This document shows, piece after piece, positions 30,650 through 32,655 of a DNA stretch of 32,655 bases; the first letter of the stretch is position 1; each line of letters opens with the position of its first letter. A model generated the notes under the pieces. That model searched no databases. It was given only the letters and a program-made list of their open reading frames with translations, and was not told where the DNA came from. Origin of the DNA: an uncultured Eubacteriales bacterium (GTDB lineage: Bacteria > Bacillota > Clostridia > Oscillospirales > Acutalibacteraceae); assembly GCA_934454845.1 (NCBI GenBank), contig CAKSGV010000020.1:1-32655 (forward strand), given 5' to 3'. A program made the translations under genes and the position numbers.

Positions 30650-31455
30650 AAGCTCTCTCAAGATTTTATGTAGGACTTATTATATTCTTTCTTTACGCAC
30701 CCGTTGCAGTAATGGTGTTTTTCTCATTCAATTCGGGCAACAGCGTTTGGGTGTTCGAAAGCTTTTCGCTTGAACCGTATGCAGGCCTTATCTTTAACAG
30801 TACAATGCTCTCGGCTTTAGAGCACACCCTTATTATAGCCGTTTTATCAGCCGTAATCTCAACGGTGCTCGGAACTGCCGCGGCAGTAGGAATAACAGCG
30901 CTTAGAAAGAAAATATCAAGAAGCTTTGTTATGACAGTTACAAACATACCTATGATGAATGCGGATATTGTAACAGGCGTTTCGCTTATGCTTTTGTTTG
31001 TATTTATAGGCAAGATCATAGGTCTTTCGGAATCCCTAGGCTTTTTAACGGTGTTAATTGCTCACATAACCTTTAACCTACCTTATGTTATATTATCTGT
31101 TATGCCAAGACTTGCTCAGACTGATAAAAACCTTCACGAAGCGGCATTAGACCTCGGTTGCACGCCTGTTCAGGCTTTTTTCAAGGTTATAATTCCCTCT
31201 GTTTCAAACGGAATTTTCACAGGCTTCATCATGGCTTTCACTCTATCCCTTGACGATTTTGTTATAAGCTATTTTACCTGCGGTCATTATCAGACCTTAC
31301 CTATTGTAATTTACAATATGACCAAAAAAACCGTAGGACCTGATGTATATGCTCTCTCAACGGTTATATTTATAAGCGTCTTTGTTCTGCTTGTGCTTTA
31401 TAACGCCCTGCAGTCGAAAAGTGAAACAAGGAGGAATGCAAATGTCCGCATTTAA
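30646..31455 (+). CDS. potC: Spermidine/putrescine ABC transporter permease
   Basis: Second membrane subunit, 269 residues with six likely membrane segments. The N-terminus FYVGLIIFFLYAPVAVMVFF matches PotC. The EAA loop is HEAALDLGCTPVQAFFKVII at about 165-184, and the downstream FTLSLDDFVISYFTCG is a family hallmark. It overlaps potD by 14 nt at the 3' end. Confidence 0.93.
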   Translation: MKALSRFYVGLIIFFLYAPVAVMVFFSFNSGNSVWVFESFSLEPYAGLIFNSTMLSALEHTLIIAVLSAVISTVLGTAAAVGITALRKKISRSFVMTVTNIPMMNADIVTGVSLMLLFVFIGKIIGLSESLGFLTVLIAHITFNLPYVILSVMPRLAQTDKNLHEAALDLGCTPVQAFFKVIIPSVSNGIFTGFIMAFTLSLDDFVISYFTCGHYQTLPIVIYNMTKKTVGPDVYALSTVIFISVFVLLVLYNALQSKSETRRNANVRI

Positions 31456-32551
31456 AAAATTCCTCTCAATATTTATAAGTGTTTCTGTTATTTGCGTTAT
31501 ACTTTCTTCCTGCGGTTATGATTATGCCGAGCTTGATCTGAAAGGCGAGTATACAAAAGAGCTTGCCGGAACAACGCTTAATGTTTATAACTGGGGCGAA
31601 TATATTTCCGACGGTTCCGATGGCAGTATAGACGTCAACCGCGAATTTGAAAAACTCACAGGTATTAAGGTCAATTATTCGACTTTTGAGAGCAACGAAA
31701 CAATGTATTCCCAGCTTAAAAACGGCGGAGTATCATATGATATAATAATCCCTTCTGATTATATGATAGAGCGTCTTAAAAATGAAAATATGCTCACAAA
31801 ATTCAATGTAAGCGAGCTTTCAAATTATAAATACATCTCCGATGAATATAAAAATCTTTTCTATGATGAAAACAATGAGTACACTGTAACTTATAATGTC
31901 GGTATGGTTGGAGTTATTTATAATAAAGCGCTAATCGGCGAGCCTGAGCATTCCTGGAAAACGCTTTGGGATAAAAAATATCAGGATATGTCGCTTAATT
32001 TCAGCAACCCGCGCGACGGATTTATGACAGCCCAGATGATTTTAGGTCAGGACCTCAATACGACAAACAAAGCCGACTGGGATAAAGCGCTAAAGCTTCT
32101 CAAAAAAGGCAAGTCTGTTTTGCAGTCTTATGTTATGGACGAGATTTACGGTAAAATGGAAACCGGCGAAGCCGCTATAGGCCCTTATTATGCAGGCGAT
32201 TATTTAACAATGTTAGAAAATAACGAAGATCTCGGATTTTTCTATCCGAAAGAAGGCACCAATATCTTTGTAGACGCAGTTTGTATCCCGTCAAGCGTAA
32301 AGCACCTAAAAGCCGCTAAAATGTATATCAACTTCCTTCTCGAACCCGAAATTGCACTTGCAAACGCGGAATATATCGGTTACGCTTCGCCTAACACTGC
32401 TGTTGTAGAGAACGAAGACTACTGCTATTATAAAAACGAAATTCTTTACCCTGATGATATGGATAAACCGAAAACGCAATACTATCACGATATCGACCCT
32501 GAAATAAGAAATTATTACGAAAACCTTTGGATCGATTTAAAATTATATTGA
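31442..32551 (+). CDS. potD: Spermidine/putrescine-binding lipoprotein
   Basis: Extracellular polyamine receptor, 369 residues. A signal peptide with lipobox LSSC (Cys24) precedes the mature domain, so it is anchored to the membrane as expected in a Gram-positive. LNVYNWGEYISDGS at about 48-61 is the PotD/PotF signature; YDIIIPSDYMIERL and the NVGMVGVIYNKALI stretch also fit the family. I chose the ATG at 31442 because GGAGG lies 7 nt before it; an ATG at 31436 is too close to that site. It is the last gene of the operon and is followed by the double-hairpin element. Confidence 0.94.
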   Translation: MSAFKKFLSIFISVSVICVILSSCGYDYAELDLKGEYTKELAGTTLNVYNWGEYISDGSDGSIDVNREFEKLTGIKVNYSTFESNETMYSQLKNGGVSYDIIIPSDYMIERLKNENMLTKFNVSELSNYKYISDEYKNLFYDENNEYTVTYNVGMVGVIYNKALIGEPEHSWKTLWDKKYQDMSLNFSNPRDGFMTAQMILGQDLNTTNKADWDKALKLLKKGKSVLQSYVMDEIYGKMETGEAAIGPYYAGDYLTMLENNEDLGFFYPKEGTNIFVDAVCIPSSVKHLKAAKMYINFLLEPEIALANAEYIGYASPNTAVVENEDYCYYKNEILYPDDMDKPKTQYYHDIDPEIRNYYENLWIDLKLY

Positions 32552-32559
32552 ATTCAAAA

Positions 32560-32627
32560 AAATGAGCCTTAAAAAGGCTCATTTCAGACAGTAGACAAAG
32601 TCCTCAGCAAGAGGGCTTTGTTTTTTT
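32560..32627 (+). terminator. Double-hairpin 3' end element (right copy)
   Basis: Just after potD, an 11-bp perfect stem AAATGAGCCTT/AAGGCTCATTT (32560-32570 with 32574-32584) is followed by CAGACAGTAGACAAAG (32585-32600). The second stem starts inside that core: ACAAAGTCCTC/GAGGGCTTTGT (32595-32605 with 32611-32621, one T-G pair), followed by a T run to 32627. The second hairpin is a good intrinsic terminator. The same layout, with the same core, is found on the minus strand at 22-96. Confidence 0.85.
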
Positions 32628-32655
32628 GCAAAGAAAGAGAAAATCATCGAAAAAA

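Noticed and set aside
1..32655. CRISPR arrays, insertion sequences, phage or plasmid genes, tRNA and rRNA genes.
   Set aside because: I looked for regular repeats, transposase or integrase motifs and RNA gene hallmarks and found none.

Overview
The window reads like a chromosomal segment of a strictly anaerobic, low-to-mid GC Gram-positive bacterium of the class Clostridia, most likely a gut or rumen Oscillospiraceae/Ruminococcaceae relative. The clues are a single-chain pyruvate:ferredoxin oxidoreductase, a two-subunit iron-sulfur L-serine dehydratase, strong AGGAGG-type ribosome sites, sigma-A promoters of the TTGACA/17/TATAAT type, and riboswitch-controlled purine genes. Genus is inference. 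I saw no rRNA, tRNA, insertion sequence, phage gene or CRISPR array. Gene density is high and most genes sit in tight operons.

Region by region. (1) 1-5870, minus strand: a cell-envelope operon of seven genes, read from right to left: CdaR/PucR-type regulator, ftsE, ftsX, a secreted coiled-coil M23 peptidase (EnvC-like, the probable FtsEX-controlled hydrolase), a VanZ-like protein, a coiled-coil protein and a polysaccharide deacetylase, ending in a double hairpin. (2) 5942-7734, minus strand: a TetR regulator with a consensus promoter carrying two operator palindromes, followed by a small membrane protein, a 79-residue unknown and a TfoX-N protein. (3) 7743-11448: pyruvate:ferredoxin oxidoreductase as a single gene. 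(4) 11471-17316, minus strand: a guanine-class purine riboswitch ahead of xpt (xanthine phosphoribosyltransferase) and a complete BMP-type nucleoside ABC importer (lipoprotein, double ATPase, two permeases). (5) 17398-19027, plus strand: sdaAB-sdaAA serine dehydratase. (6) 19027-21740, minus strand: a FAD-dependent oxidoreductase with a cysteine cluster and its own promoter, and enolase. (7) 21795-28080, plus strand: rlmB, a 933-residue membrane protein that looks like a catalytically dead P-type ATPase, metG and tatD. (8) 28134-28296: a 31-residue Asn/Lys/Gln-rich peptide gene with a strong terminator. (9) 28401-32627, plus strand: potABCD spermidine/putrescine importer behind a leader of about 260 nt, ending in a double hairpin.

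The two most interesting items are the potA leader and the pseudo-ATPase. The leader has nested perfect stems and a 10-nt perfect anti-Shine-Dalgarno match, plus a second copy of part of that element that could compete with it, so it is a candidate translational riboswitch. The 933-residue protein keeps the P-type ATPase layout but has lost the DKTGT, TGD and GDGxND motifs. A third item is a shared double-hairpin element, with a near-identical 16-nt core, that closes the operons at both ends of the window.
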